Assembly: GCA_009918425.1 (NCBI GenBank)
Contig: RGEC01000008.1
Location: 1-23,578, forward strand
From: Bacteroidota bacterium
Lineage (GTDB): Bacteria; Bacteroidota; Bacteroidia; NS11-12g; UBA955
Direction: 5' to 3'
DNA length: 23,578 bases
In this document: piece after piece, positions 16,694 to 23,578 of the stretch
Position numbering within the stretch: position 1 is the stretch's first letter
Layout: each line of letters starts with the position of its first letter
Position numbers and translations under genes: made by a program
The notes under the pieces: generated by a model
Databases searched by the model: none
What the model saw: the letters and a program-made list of their open reading frames with translations, nothing else
Told to the model about the DNA's origin: nothing

Positions 16694-16853
16694 GTCGCTG
16701 GAAACACCTGCCTATTTGCGCAGGGAAAAGGTTCTGTTTCAGGCACCTGCCAGCGAAAACAACCAGGTTTCAAGGATGACTATTTCTGAAAATATTGATG
16801 AGGTTGACCACATCGTAAAGCCAAACAGACACCTGCACGACAATGTAGATTAA
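16611..16853 (+). pseudogene. ftsZ: Detached C-terminal peptide and tail of FtsZ
   Basis: Open in the frame one base ahead of the GTPase domain, bounded upstream by a TAA at 16608. From about 16635 it encodes a linker-like stretch (EHENFRNLEPSRISREN), then VLESLETPAYLRREKVLF, which matches the conserved FtsZ C-terminal peptide that binds FtsA (compare E. coli YLDIPAFLRKQ). It ends with the Bacteroidota FtsZ tail SRMTISENIDE...NRHLHDNVD and TAA at 16851-16853. There is no suitable start codon before the conserved part, so it is the 3' end of ftsZ cut off from its gene. Only about 20-25 residues of linker remain between the true GTPase sequence and the C-terminal peptide. Confidence 0.85.
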
Positions 16854-16879
16854 TCAATACCATACTTTGAGTTTATAAG

Positions 16880-16904
16880 CAAGGCGGTCCCTGTGGCCGC
16901 CTTG
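16880..16904 (+). terminator. Rho-independent terminator of the dcw unit
   Basis: A perfect 8-base stem, CAAGGCGG at 16880-16887 and CCGCCTTG at 16897-16904, encloses a 9-base loop. It is followed on the plus strand by a T-rich run (TTTATTTCAATATTTTTT). It lies 27 bases after the FtsZ tail stop and directly abuts the TAA of the convergent glycosyltransferase gene. It may act in both directions, though the minus-strand exit is less T-rich. Confidence 0.8.
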
Positions 16905-16905
16905 T

Positions 16906-18159
16906 TTATTTCAATATTTTTTCGTATATTCGTTTGTATTGAGCAGCAACAATATTCTGCTCGTACTTTTCAGCTGCACTCAGTCTTGCCTGATCGCGCT
17001 TTTGGGTTTTCTCCGCTTCTTCGCTGTTTAGGTAACTTGCGATTTTGTCGGCAAGCAAATGCACGTCAAATAAATCTGCTAAACAGCCGTTTTTCCCATC
17101 TTCCACCATCTCCGGAATCCCACCCACCGAAAAAGCCGCTACCGGCGTTCCGCAAGCCATACTCTCCATGATGGTAGTAGGCAGGTTTTCCTCGTGAGAT
17201 GTTGTCACGTACAAGGTTGCAGCCTGATAACATTTTACCATATCCGATTCTTTAGTCAGATAACCTGTAAATGTATATGGAACTGGAAAATCCATGGGAA
17301 TATTGTTTTTGTTTTCACCAATCAGCAATACATGCAGTTTCTGAACACCTGAGGTATGCAGCAAATTCACCAAAGCCTGAAATTCCGCAAAACCCTTTTT
17401 GGGATTGGTAAGAGTGGCTGCAGCGAAGGCAATTACCTTAGCATCACCGGGTATTCCCAAGTGCTTTCTTGCCAAACCGGAATCAGCCGGTTGAAACAAT
17501 GCTGTATCAATGCCATTGTATATAACTTCAACTTGTTTCCCATTGGCTACGGGCGATAACGCTGCCTGCCCGGCCAGCCATGCACTGGGGGTAACAAAAT
17601 GTAATTTTTCCGATGAAAATATTTGTTGCTTTCTGCGGAAAACACGGGCTGACAAATCATCAGCCAAAGGCTTTTTTAGATATTGACAATTGCCACAACC
17701 TGTTTTAAAATTATAACAGCCGCGGTTGTGATAACACCCACCTGTAAAAGGCCACATATCATGGCAGGTCCAAACTACAGGTTTACCGCTCTGCAATATA
17801 TCCGAAAGGCCTTTTAAACTAATAAAACCTTTGTTTATCCAATGCAGGTGAATAATGTCACTGTCTGCAAATGCTTTCCAGTCTGTAACATCCACCCCAT
17901 TTAGTCCGTGTGAAAAAGCAAAACGTACTGTAGCGTCCTTCTCATAGCGCAAGAAATCAAGCTTCTCAGATGCGTGATTATAAAATGCTCTGGAACGCCT
18001 GACTGGATTGTTAGCCCACAATTCGTAACCATCACCCGAAATTCCTGAAAATACAACATGCCTGCTATCCACTCCCATTCGCACTAATGATGCTGAGAGC
18101 CTGTTGGCCGCGGTAAATGCACCTCCGGCACTATTGGCGTTAAGGTGTAGAATTTTCAT
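16906..18159 (-). CDS. GT4-family glycosyltransferase
   Basis: Retaining GT-B glycosyltransferase of 417 residues, probably transferring a hexose from a nucleotide sugar onto a surface polysaccharide or glycan acceptor; acceptor and donor cannot be read from sequence. The N-terminus MKILHLNANSAGGAF is the acceptor-domain glycine loop. The donor domain has VIAFAAATLTNPKKGF near 240, the EX7E motif in EENLPTTIMESMACGTPV, and GGIPEMVEDGKNG, all typical of GT4. The cysteine-rich stretch CYHNRGCYNFKTGCGNC near 150 is shared with WbaZ-like and related GT4 enzymes. It is last in the minus-strand run, 35 bases after the MFS gene, and stops at the dcw terminator. Confidence 0.85.
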   Translation of the reverse strand: MKILHLNANSAGGAFTAANRLSASLVRMGVDSRHVVFSGISGDGYELWANNPVRRSRAFYNHASEKLDFLRYEKDATVRFAFSHGLNGVDVTDWKAFADSDIIHLHWINKGFISLKGLSDILQSGKPVVWTCHDMWPFTGGCYHNRGCYNFKTGCGNCQYLKKPLADDLSARVFRRKQQIFSSEKLHFVTPSAWLAGQAALSPVANGKQVEVIYNGIDTALFQPADSGLARKHLGIPGDAKVIAFAAATLTNPKKGFAEFQALVNLLHTSGVQKLHVLLIGENKNNIPMDFPVPYTFTGYLTKESDMVKCYQAATLYVTTSHEENLPTTIMESMACGTPVAAFSVGGIPEMVEDGKNGCLADLFDVHLLADKIASYLNSEEAEKTQKRDQARLSAAEKYEQNIVAAQYKRIYEKILK

Positions 18160-18194
18160 GGTTACATCTTGTCAGAAACTGCTTATTAATAAAT

Positions 18195-19400
18195 TTATTG
18201 CCCGATATTGACCGCCAATTTTCGGGTTAATTTGATAGCCAAAAACAAAGTAAGGATCATCAACAAACCTGCACTCAGGTATGGAAACATAAAACCCATG
18301 CTGTAGAGAAAACCGCTCACCACCGGACCTACGGAACGCGCCAGTGAGCCGGTGCTCTGCAGCAAACCCAGGGTTTTGCCCTGATCATGGGCAGGTGTAT
18401 TGGCCGACACCAGCGAATTGATCGCTGGCATGAGCATGCCATTGCCAATAGCCAGACAGATGACGGCACATATTTGAACCGGAACAAACCAGTTTTGAGA
18501 AGGTAAAGGAATAATGGATAAACCAACAGCCACAATTGGACAACCTAACAAAAGCATACGTTGCAGACCCACCACTCGCTGTATGGTACCAATCAAACCT
18601 CCCTGAACAACAGCACTGCAAACACCAATGAAACCAAACATATAACCCACCTGCTTTTCCGTAAGGTGATAATGCTCGCTCCACAGCACAGACGCATTTA
18701 CCTGCATCATACTGAAAGCCGCAATATATATGACGTTGATGATGAACAATTCACCCAGAATTTCTTCCTTCCAGACATGTCTCAGTCCGGTAAATGATGA
18801 AATAAATGAACGGCGCTCAGTGTTTCTTTCTGTTAAACTTTCGGGCAAGGTAAACCAGGCCATGATAAAATTCAACACACAAAGTGCAGCAGTAGCAAAC
18901 CCCACCCACTGAAGCCCGCCTGCGGCAAATAGGGCACCGCCAATGGGCGGACCAAAAACAAATCCCAGTCCGAATGCCGCGCCAATCAGTCCCATTCTTT
19001 TTGCTCTATCCTGGGGTGGCGTTATATCGGCAATATAGGCCTGTGCAGCACTGATATTGGCACTGCCAATTCCGGCTACCAGCCGGGCCAGAAATAGAAC
19101 GATGAAAGTACTGCTATTGCCTAACATTATATAACCCACTGCTGTTGCCAGTATACTGCCCAGAATGATGGGCCTGCGGCCGATTTTATCGCTCAGAGAG
19201 CCCCAGATAGGCGAGAAAATGAACTGCATAAGCGAAAACACCCCCATGGTGAGTCCTACCGCTACGTCAGCATCCAGATGCAATCCGGATTGAAGCGCCA
19301 TTTTTTTGGTAACCACCGGTAAAATGGGAATGATAATACCAAAGCCAAGCAGGTCAATGAAAATGGTTAAAAACAGGGTGAGTATACGTTTGTCTTTCAT
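18195..19400 (-). CDS. MFS efflux transporter, TetA/TCR-like
   Basis: Proton-driven major facilitator of the inner membrane with 401 residues and about twelve hydrophobic segments. The N-terminus LFLTIFIDLLGFGIIIPILP and the loop motif GSLSDKIGRRPIIL (motif A, between helices 2 and 3) place it with the TetA-like multidrug/tetracycline branch; motif C-like GAAFGLGFVFGPPIGG lies in helix 5. Chromosomal Bacteroidota members of this branch are common and their substrates are usually unknown, so no resistance phenotype should be inferred. It begins two bases after the stop of the small conserved protein gene, indicating cotranscription. Confidence 0.85.
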   Translation of the reverse strand: MKDKRILTLFLTIFIDLLGFGIIIPILPVVTKKMALQSGLHLDADVAVGLTMGVFSLMQFIFSPIWGSLSDKIGRRPIILGSILATAVGYIMLGNSSTFIVLFLARLVAGIGSANISAAQAYIADITPPQDRAKRMGLIGAAFGLGFVFGPPIGGALFAAGGLQWVGFATAALCVLNFIMAWFTLPESLTERNTERRSFISSFTGLRHVWKEEILGELFIINVIYIAAFSMMQVNASVLWSEHYHLTEKQVGYMFGFIGVCSAVVQGGLIGTIQRVVGLQRMLLLGCPIVAVGLSIIPLPSQNWFVPVQICAVICLAIGNGMLMPAINSLVSANTPAHDQGKTLGLLQSTGSLARSVGPVVSGFLYSMGFMFPYLSAGLLMILTLFLAIKLTRKLAVNIGQ

Positions 19401-19402
19401 GC

Positions 19403-19891
19403 TTATGGGTTCAATAGCTGTTTGCCCATCCAGTGGTCACGGAATGGCTGCAAAGGCTGTGAAACAAAGGTTTCCAGCCGTATATGCATTATGTCTGCTA
19501 CGGGCGTATTTTCATTGATTGTGCCCGTTTCTATAGCTGCTGCAGCCAATTGTCGGGTATAAATACTCGCTGTATCTGCATTATCCGGCACCAACAACAG
19601 CAGGCGATTCAATAAATCAATACCGGTGGCAGTGGTAAAATCACTGAGTAACCTAAAAACCTTATCAATGCTACAGCCTGATGGTGCTTCAATAGATTCA
19701 TCCACTGCTACCACAAGAAGTGCATTCCAGCGAATCTCGTAACCCGCCGATAGTGCGCTGCCATGGGATTTCCAGCCGCCGATAAATTCGGTCATGGTTT
19801 GGTTTAACTGCTCCGCCTCATTTGCGTTCAATGGCCTGTCGGCAATGAAAAACCACACACGCGAACCGGGAGACAGATGGGCTAAACTCAT
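19403..19891 (-). CDS. Small conserved Bacteroidota protein of unknown function
   Basis: A 162-residue soluble protein with no signal peptide or membrane segment. It resembles a family seen across Bacteroidota that is often misnamed 'ABC transporter ATPase' although no Walker motif is present; none is visible here. Shared features are the N-terminal SRVWFFIADRPLNANE, a W..HG.AL segment (GWKSHGSAL), and ALLVVAVDES followed by SGCSID near residue 92. Function is unknown. Its start overlaps the stop of the CCG-domain gene by four bases (ATGA), and the MFS gene follows after two bases. Linkage to a CCG-domain iron-sulfur protein is, from memory, usual for this family. Confidence 0.8.
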   Translation of the reverse strand: MSLAHLSPGSRVWFFIADRPLNANEAEQLNQTMTEFIGGWKSHGSALSAGYEIRWNALLVVAVDESIEAPSGCSIDKVFRLLSDFTTATGIDLLNRLLLLVPDNADTASIYTRQLAAAAIETGTINENTPVADIMHIRLETFVSQPLQPFRDHWMGKQLLNP

Positions 19892-20673
19892 GAATTGGCG
19901 GTGCTTTGGTCTACCAGCTCGGCAATATCCAGCACCTGAATCTCGTTTTCTTTTTCAAAGTGCTTGGTACCATCGCGGAGCATGGTCATGCAAAACGGAC
20001 AATTCACGGCCAGTACGGCGGCACCCGATTCCAGCACATCTTCCGTACGCTCCACATTCACTTCCTTTTTCCCCGATTCGGCTTCTTTGAACATTTGTGC
20101 ACCGCCGGCACCACAACACAACCCGTTGCTGCGACAGCGCTTCAGTTCTACCAGGTCCGCATCCAGGCGCTCTATGACCATACGTGGTGCTTCGTAAACA
20201 CCATTGGCACGGCCCAGATAGCAACTGTCGTGATAGGTAATTTTCTTGCCTTTGAAAGGTCCGCCTTCTATAGCCAAACGACCTTCTTCCAGCAACTGAT
20301 TGATGAATTGCGTATGATGTATTACCTCGTAATTTCCGCCAAGGGCAGGATATTCATTTTTCAGGGTGTTGTAACAATGCGGACAGGCCGTCACCATTTT
20401 TTTCACCCCGTAACCATTCAATAGTTCTATGTTTTGCATAGCCTGCATCTGAAACAGAAACTCATTGCCGGCACGTTTGGCAGGATCGCCGGTGCAACCT
20501 TCTTCGGTACCTAAAATAGCGAATTTGATACCCGCTTTCTGCAAAATGGAGGCAAAAGCCTTCGAAACCCGTTGTGCGCGCTCATCAAAGCTTCCGGCAC
20601 AACCCACCCAAAATAAAATTTCGGGCGATTCTCCGGCGTTCATATAGTCTTGAATGGTTTTAATCGGATTCAT
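19888..20673 (-). CDS. CCG-domain (Fe-S)-binding oxidoreductase subunit
   Basis: A 261-residue protein with two cysteine-rich CCG-type domains, as in HdrB, GlpC/GlcF and LutA. Such domains bind an iron-sulfur or zinc centre and take part in quinone- or thiol-linked electron transfer. First domain: WVGCAG, then EEGCTGDPAKRAGNEF, then TACPHCYNTL. Second domain: YHDSCYLGR, then GLCCGAGG, then VNCPFCMTML. There is no signal peptide or membrane helix, so it is a peripheral subunit. The partner usually expected, a larger ferredoxin-like or membrane iron-sulfur protein encoded just upstream, is not here: the upstream neighbour is a divergent secreted protein gene. It is first in the minus-strand run. 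Confidence 0.85.
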   Translation of the reverse strand: MNPIKTIQDYMNAGESPEILFWVGCAGSFDERAQRVSKAFASILQKAGIKFAILGTEEGCTGDPAKRAGNEFLFQMQAMQNIELLNGYGVKKMVTACPHCYNTLKNEYPALGGNYEVIHHTQFINQLLEEGRLAIEGGPFKGKKITYHDSCYLGRANGVYEAPRMVIERLDADLVELKRCRSNGLCCGAGGAQMFKEAESGKKEVNVERTEDVLESGAAVLAVNCPFCMTMLRDGTKHFEKENEIQVLDIAELVDQSTANS

Positions 20674-20762
20674 ATTTTACGCATGCAATTTCACGATAAA
20701 CAAGTAAAAAACACAACCGGTTTTTACACATTGTCTGCAAGGCCCTATTTTCGTTGTTCAGT

Positions 20763-21797
20763 ATGCGGTTTTTCTTACTCGCTTTTAGCCTGTTATATTG
20801 GGGTTCATGCCATGCCCAGAGTTACCGTGGCCTATCCATTGTAAATAACAAAACTGTCTGGGTATCGGGTAGCAAAGGGAGCATACTCAGAACCCAAAAC
20901 GGCGGCAGAAGCTGGGATACCCTCAACCCCAAAGGCTATGCAGGTAAAGATTTCCGAGATATTCATGCTTTTAGCGGCAGCAAAGCCGTTGCTATGAGCA
21001 GCGGCGACAGTGGCGTGGTACTCATTACCACCGACGGCGGTAAAAACTGGAATGAAATTTACCATGATTTCAGACCCGGCAGTTTTCTGGATGCCATGGA
21101 TATTTTTAAGGGTAAACTTATCCTGGTTGGCGACGGCATTGTGCAGCAAAAAATGTACCTAATCCACTCAGAAAACCTGCTAAAAAACGACTCAATAAAT
21201 GCATTCACGCTTTTTGCCAAAGATCGTGAAAGCTATTACAAACAGGGGTTTCAACCGGACAGTAGCTCCTCGTATTTTGCGGCCTCAGGCAGCAATGTGC
21301 AGTGGATTGGAACACACATGTTTTGCGCTATTCCCATTGTAGATGAACAAAGCCTTTTTATTTATGTTTCAGAGAATTTCATTCGGTTTAGAAGCCTGCT
21401 GCCATTTAAAAAACAGAAGGCAGGCGGCGCATACGGATTTTACCTGCACCGCAAAAAAACCGGGGTGGCTGTGGGTGGTTCATTTTATAAGCCCAATGAA
21501 AAGGACAGCGTAGCTTGTTACACAATGGATGGCGGCCGCAACTGGAAACCCTGTGAAACAATGCCAAACGGTTACCGCAGCGGTGTTTGCGCGCACAAAA
21601 ATGGCAAAATATGGGTTTGCACCGGCCCCAATGGCAGCGATTACAGCACCGATGGCGGTAAAAACTGGAGGCCATTGACCCATGTGAGCGGTTTCAATGT
21701 TTGTGCTATACACGGGAATACGCTGTGGCTGGCAGGGAAAGCGACGAATGGGGTTCAGCGCTATCGGTTAAAGGAACTAATAAAAGATCTTCCCTAG
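20763..21797 (+). CDS. Secreted YCF48/BNR-repeat beta-propeller protein
   Basis: A 344-residue protein starting at ATG 20763 with a signal peptide (MRFFLLAFSLLYWGSCHAQ); an in-frame TTG three codons upstream is less likely. The mature part carries BNR/Asp-box repeats of the YCF48-like type: TQNGGRSWDTL, TTDGGKNWNEI, TMDGGRNWKPC and STDGGKNWRPL. These predict a beta-propeller resembling photosystem II assembly factor YCF48 and sialidase folds. Bacteroidota carry many such proteins, mostly of unknown function, and this organism need not be photosynthetic. It ends RLKELIKDLP without a type IX secretion C-terminal domain. Its stop is one base from that of the convergent flavoprotein gene. Confidence 0.8.
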   Translation: MRFFLLAFSLLYWGSCHAQSYRGLSIVNNKTVWVSGSKGSILRTQNGGRSWDTLNPKGYAGKDFRDIHAFSGSKAVAMSSGDSGVVLITTDGGKNWNEIYHDFRPGSFLDAMDIFKGKLILVGDGIVQQKMYLIHSENLLKNDSINAFTLFAKDRESYYKQGFQPDSSSSYFAASGSNVQWIGTHMFCAIPIVDEQSLFIYVSENFIRFRSLLPFKKQKAGGAYGFYLHRKKTGVAVGGSFYKPNEKDSVACYTMDGGRNWKPCETMPNGYRSGVCAHKNGKIWVCTGPNGSDYSTDGGKNWRPLTHVSGFNVCAIHGNTLWLAGKATNGVQRYRLKELIKDLP

Positions 21798-21798
21798 C

Positions 21799-23355
21799 TT
21801 ATTCGGACTTCGCTTCGTGGTATTCTTCTTCGGTATTAATTTGCCAGAGATTGTCCTTGTTACTGTTTCCCGCCAGGATATTATCCACCGCAGTCATGGC
21901 TGTTAGCATGCTGTGATCGCTGTTGTTGTATTTGTGCATGCCGTTTCTGCCAATGGGATACAGATTCTGCATTTGGTTCAGGCATGCAATCACACGAGAA
22001 AACTCGCTGTAAGAGCCCGTGTATGCCGGATAAGTCTTGGGCATGCGAATGAGCGTACTGTCCAGCACATCACCCGCATCCAGCAATCCGATTTGTTCCA
22101 TTTCGGCAATCGCCATGGCCTTAAACGCTTCATCCGTAAGACTCCACAAGGCATCGCCTTCGTTGCAGAAATACTCAAGGCCAAGCCACGTCGTTTTGGC
22201 GTCTGCAACCAGATAAGGGCTCCAGTTGTTGAAAATCTGCAGTCGCCCAATGTTTACGCCCCGCTCCTGAATATAAATCCAGTTGTCCTTCAAAGTTCCG
22301 GGCTTCAGCTTTTTACACAGCAACCCAACGGTAATAAAATCCCTGTATGGCAGCGTGGTGGCAATGCTTTTAACCGTTGAATCGGTTTCGAACGAAAATG
22401 CTTCAAACAAATCTTTCACCGGCATGGTGCTGAAAACCAGGTCTGATTGAAACTCCACGACCTCACCATGTGAGGTTTTGGCCCACACCGACGTAATTTG
22501 CAGAGAGGAACCATCCAGTTTTACAACAGCATGTTCGGTAAGGATACGCCCGCCCATTTCCTGCACTTTCTCGGCTACTCTCTCCCACATTTGGCCCGGC
22601 CCCAGCTTGGGATATAAAAATTTCTCAATCAGTGACGTTTCTGTGGTTTTCTGGCCAATATCCAACGGCTTTTTACGCCTGAACATTTGCCTGACCGCGT
22701 GTACCATGGCTTTGCTTACCGACAAACCCTTCACGCGCTGTGCACCCCAGTCTTTGGATATTTCGTGGCATTTAAATCCCCATACTTTTTCGGTGTAATC
22801 CTTGAAAAAAGTATGGTATAATTCTTTGCCAAAACGATTGATGATAAAGTCTTCCAGGGTAATTTCCGGCTTGCGCGGAAACAGGCGTATTTTGGCATAA
22901 CTGAACACAATGTTAAAAACACGCACAACACCCAGGTTTCTGAGGGTTTGCAGGTTCAGCGAAACTGGATAACTAAAGAATTTGCCCAGAAAATAAATAC
23001 GGCTTAAGCGGTTTCTCAGCAACATCACCAGATTTGTTTTATCTGGATTGGCTTCATTGCCTGCCACTTCCGTTGCTTGGCCATGATAATGAATGTGTGC
23101 ATGGGAAGCGCCTTTTTCAATGGGCATCATACTTAGCCACCACTGCATCACCCTGTCACTTTTGCTGAAGAATCGATGTCCGCCAATATCCATGCGGTTT
23201 CCCTTGTAATTCACAGTGCGGGAAATACCACCCATATAATTGGAAGACTCCAGAATGGTTACTTCATAATCTTCGCTACGCGACAGCAATTCATACGCAG
23301 CTGTGAGCCCAGCCGGTCCAGCGCCAATTACCACTGCGTGTTTTTTGTTGCTCAT
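21799..23355 (-). CDS. FAD-dependent oxidoreductase, UDP-galactopyranose mutase-like
   Basis: A 518-residue flavoprotein. The FAD-binding dinucleotide fold is at the N-terminus: AVVIGAGPAGLTAAYEL (GxGxxG at about 10-15), the acidic strand end ILESS, and GGISRTVNYKGNRMDIGGHRFF. The last is shared by UDP-galactopyranose mutase-like, amine oxidase and protoporphyrinogen oxidase-like enzymes. FFKDYTEKVWG near 190 and the C-terminal NLYPIGRNGMHKYNNSDHSM are typical of the mutase-like branch in polysaccharide loci. A preceding GT2 gene on the same strand (38-base gap) supports a role in sugar-nucleotide or lipid-linked glycan metabolism. The reaction cannot be fixed from sequence; true galactofuranose synthesis is possible but unproven. 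Confidence 0.8.
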   Translation of the reverse strand: MSNKKHAVVIGAGPAGLTAAYELLSRSEDYEVTILESSNYMGGISRTVNYKGNRMDIGGHRFFSKSDRVMQWWLSMMPIEKGASHAHIHYHGQATEVAGNEANPDKTNLVMLLRNRLSRIYFLGKFFSYPVSLNLQTLRNLGVVRVFNIVFSYAKIRLFPRKPEITLEDFIINRFGKELYHTFFKDYTEKVWGFKCHEISKDWGAQRVKGLSVSKAMVHAVRQMFRRKKPLDIGQKTTETSLIEKFLYPKLGPGQMWERVAEKVQEMGGRILTEHAVVKLDGSSLQITSVWAKTSHGEVVEFQSDLVFSTMPVKDLFEAFSFETDSTVKSIATTLPYRDFITVGLLCKKLKPGTLKDNWIYIQERGVNIGRLQIFNNWSPYLVADAKTTWLGLEYFCNEGDALWSLTDEAFKAMAIAEMEQIGLLDAGDVLDSTLIRMPKTYPAYTGSYSEFSRVIACLNQMQNLYPIGRNGMHKYNNSDHSMLTAMTAVDNILAGNSNKDNLWQINTEEEYHEAKSE

Positions 23356-23393
23356 ACTCCCCTAAAAACCAACAGCGATTATAATATCAGCAT

Positions 23394-23578
23394 TTATTTA
23401 CTGAAGAAATTGTATTTCAAAATGCACCAGATAGCCCGGAAACCGTCTTTCCAGCCGATTTTCTTTCCTTCCTCATATGTTCGGCCGTAATAGCTGATTC
23501 CCACCTCATAAATTCGGATTTTGGGAACACGCGATATTTTAGCAGTGACCTCCGGCTCAAAACCAAAGCGCTTTTCCT
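23394..23578 (-). CDS. C-terminus of a GT2 glycosyltransferase (partial)
   Basis: The last 61 codons of a gene that enters from the right edge on the minus strand and stops at 23394-23396. The encoded end includes KRFGFEPEVTAKIS, RIYEVGISYYGRTYEEGKK and IGWKDGFRAIWCILKYNFF. This matches the C-terminus of dolichyl-phosphate-mannose-synthase-like GT2 enzymes, which make polyprenyl-phosphate sugars or extend glycans at the membrane. The catalytic DxD region lies outside the window. It precedes the flavoprotein gene by 38 bases, probably in one transcript. Confidence 0.8.
   Translation of the reverse strand, partial: EKRFGFEPEVTAKISRVPKIRIYEVGISYYGRTYEEGKKIGWKDGFRAIWCILKYNFFSK

Noticed and set aside
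16600..16700. Programmed ribosomal frameshift joining the two ftsZ parts
   Set aside because: A one-base shift would join the C-terminal tail but would still lack the S8-S10 strands of the C-terminal subdomain; no slippery site or stimulatory structure is evident.
18195..19400. MFS gene as an acquired tetracycline resistance determinant
   Set aside because: It sits in a tight run with ordinary chromosomal genes, with no mobile element nearby; TetA-like chromosomal transporters are common.
19906..20424. Plus-strand open frame of 172 codons inside the CCG-domain gene
   Set aside because: The minus-strand frame carries every expected cysteine motif, so this is a shadow.
1..23578. CRISPR arrays, tRNA or rRNA genes, insertion sequences
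   Set aside because: I saw no regularly spaced repeats, cloverleaf sequences, ribosomal RNA segments or transposase motifs.

Overview
The window is a chromosomal segment from a member of the Bacteroidota, most likely the Sphingobacteriia/Chitinophagia/Cytophagia side of the phylum; genus cannot be told. The evidence is the gene order and content of the division and cell wall (dcw) cluster (mraZ-rsmH-ftsL-ftsI-murE-mraY-murD-ftsW-murG-murC-ftsQ-ftsA-ftsZ, without murF, ddl or murB inside it), a PASTA-bearing FtsI, the FtsZ C-terminal tail ending LHDNVD, a promoter of the TTG-N19-TAnnTTTG type, the lack of clear Shine-Dalgarno sites, and a small conserved protein family I know only from this phylum. 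MurE carries DNPR, so the peptidoglycan is of the meso-diaminopimelate type.

Layout. Positions 1-1851 are on the minus strand: the 5' end of a secreted protein (1-88), lipoyl synthase lipA (232-1110), and a signal-peptide outer-membrane protein (1129-1851) read just before lipA. Positions 1852-2143 form a divergent regulatory region. It holds a candidate promoter (1967-1996), two pairs of MraZ-type AAAGTGGG repeats in opposite orientation on either side of it (1938-1957 and 2087-2106), and a perfect DnaA box (2059-2067). Positions 2144-16853 are the plus-strand dcw cluster: thirteen genes that overlap or lie within about 25 bases of each other, surely one transcription unit. MraZ represses the unit, RsmH methylates 16S rRNA, MurE/MurD/MurC/MraY/MurG build lipid II, and FtsW-FtsI polymerise and crosslink it at the septum with FtsL, FtsQ, FtsA and FtsZ. 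A hairpin terminator lies at 16880-16904.

Positions 16906-20673 are a tight minus-strand run read in the order CCG-domain iron-sulfur protein, small conserved protein, MFS exporter, GT4 glycosyltransferase. A secreted YCF48/BNR-repeat protein (20763-21797, plus) runs divergently from that run and converges on a minus-strand pair: a GT2 glycosyltransferase (only its C-terminus is in the window) followed by a UDP-galactopyranose-mutase-like flavoprotein.

The most striking anomaly is ftsZ. The GTPase domain is intact to about residue 269, but the open reading frame then runs into a false end at 16693. The authentic C-terminal peptide and tail follow in another frame to 16853. The S8-S10 part of the C-terminal subdomain and most of the linker are missing. 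A frameshift alone cannot explain this; it is an out-of-frame internal deletion or an assembly error. The second notable point is the architecture of the mraZ promoter, with inverted MraZ-type sites and a DnaA box, which could tie dcw transcription to DnaA and to the divergent lipA operon.
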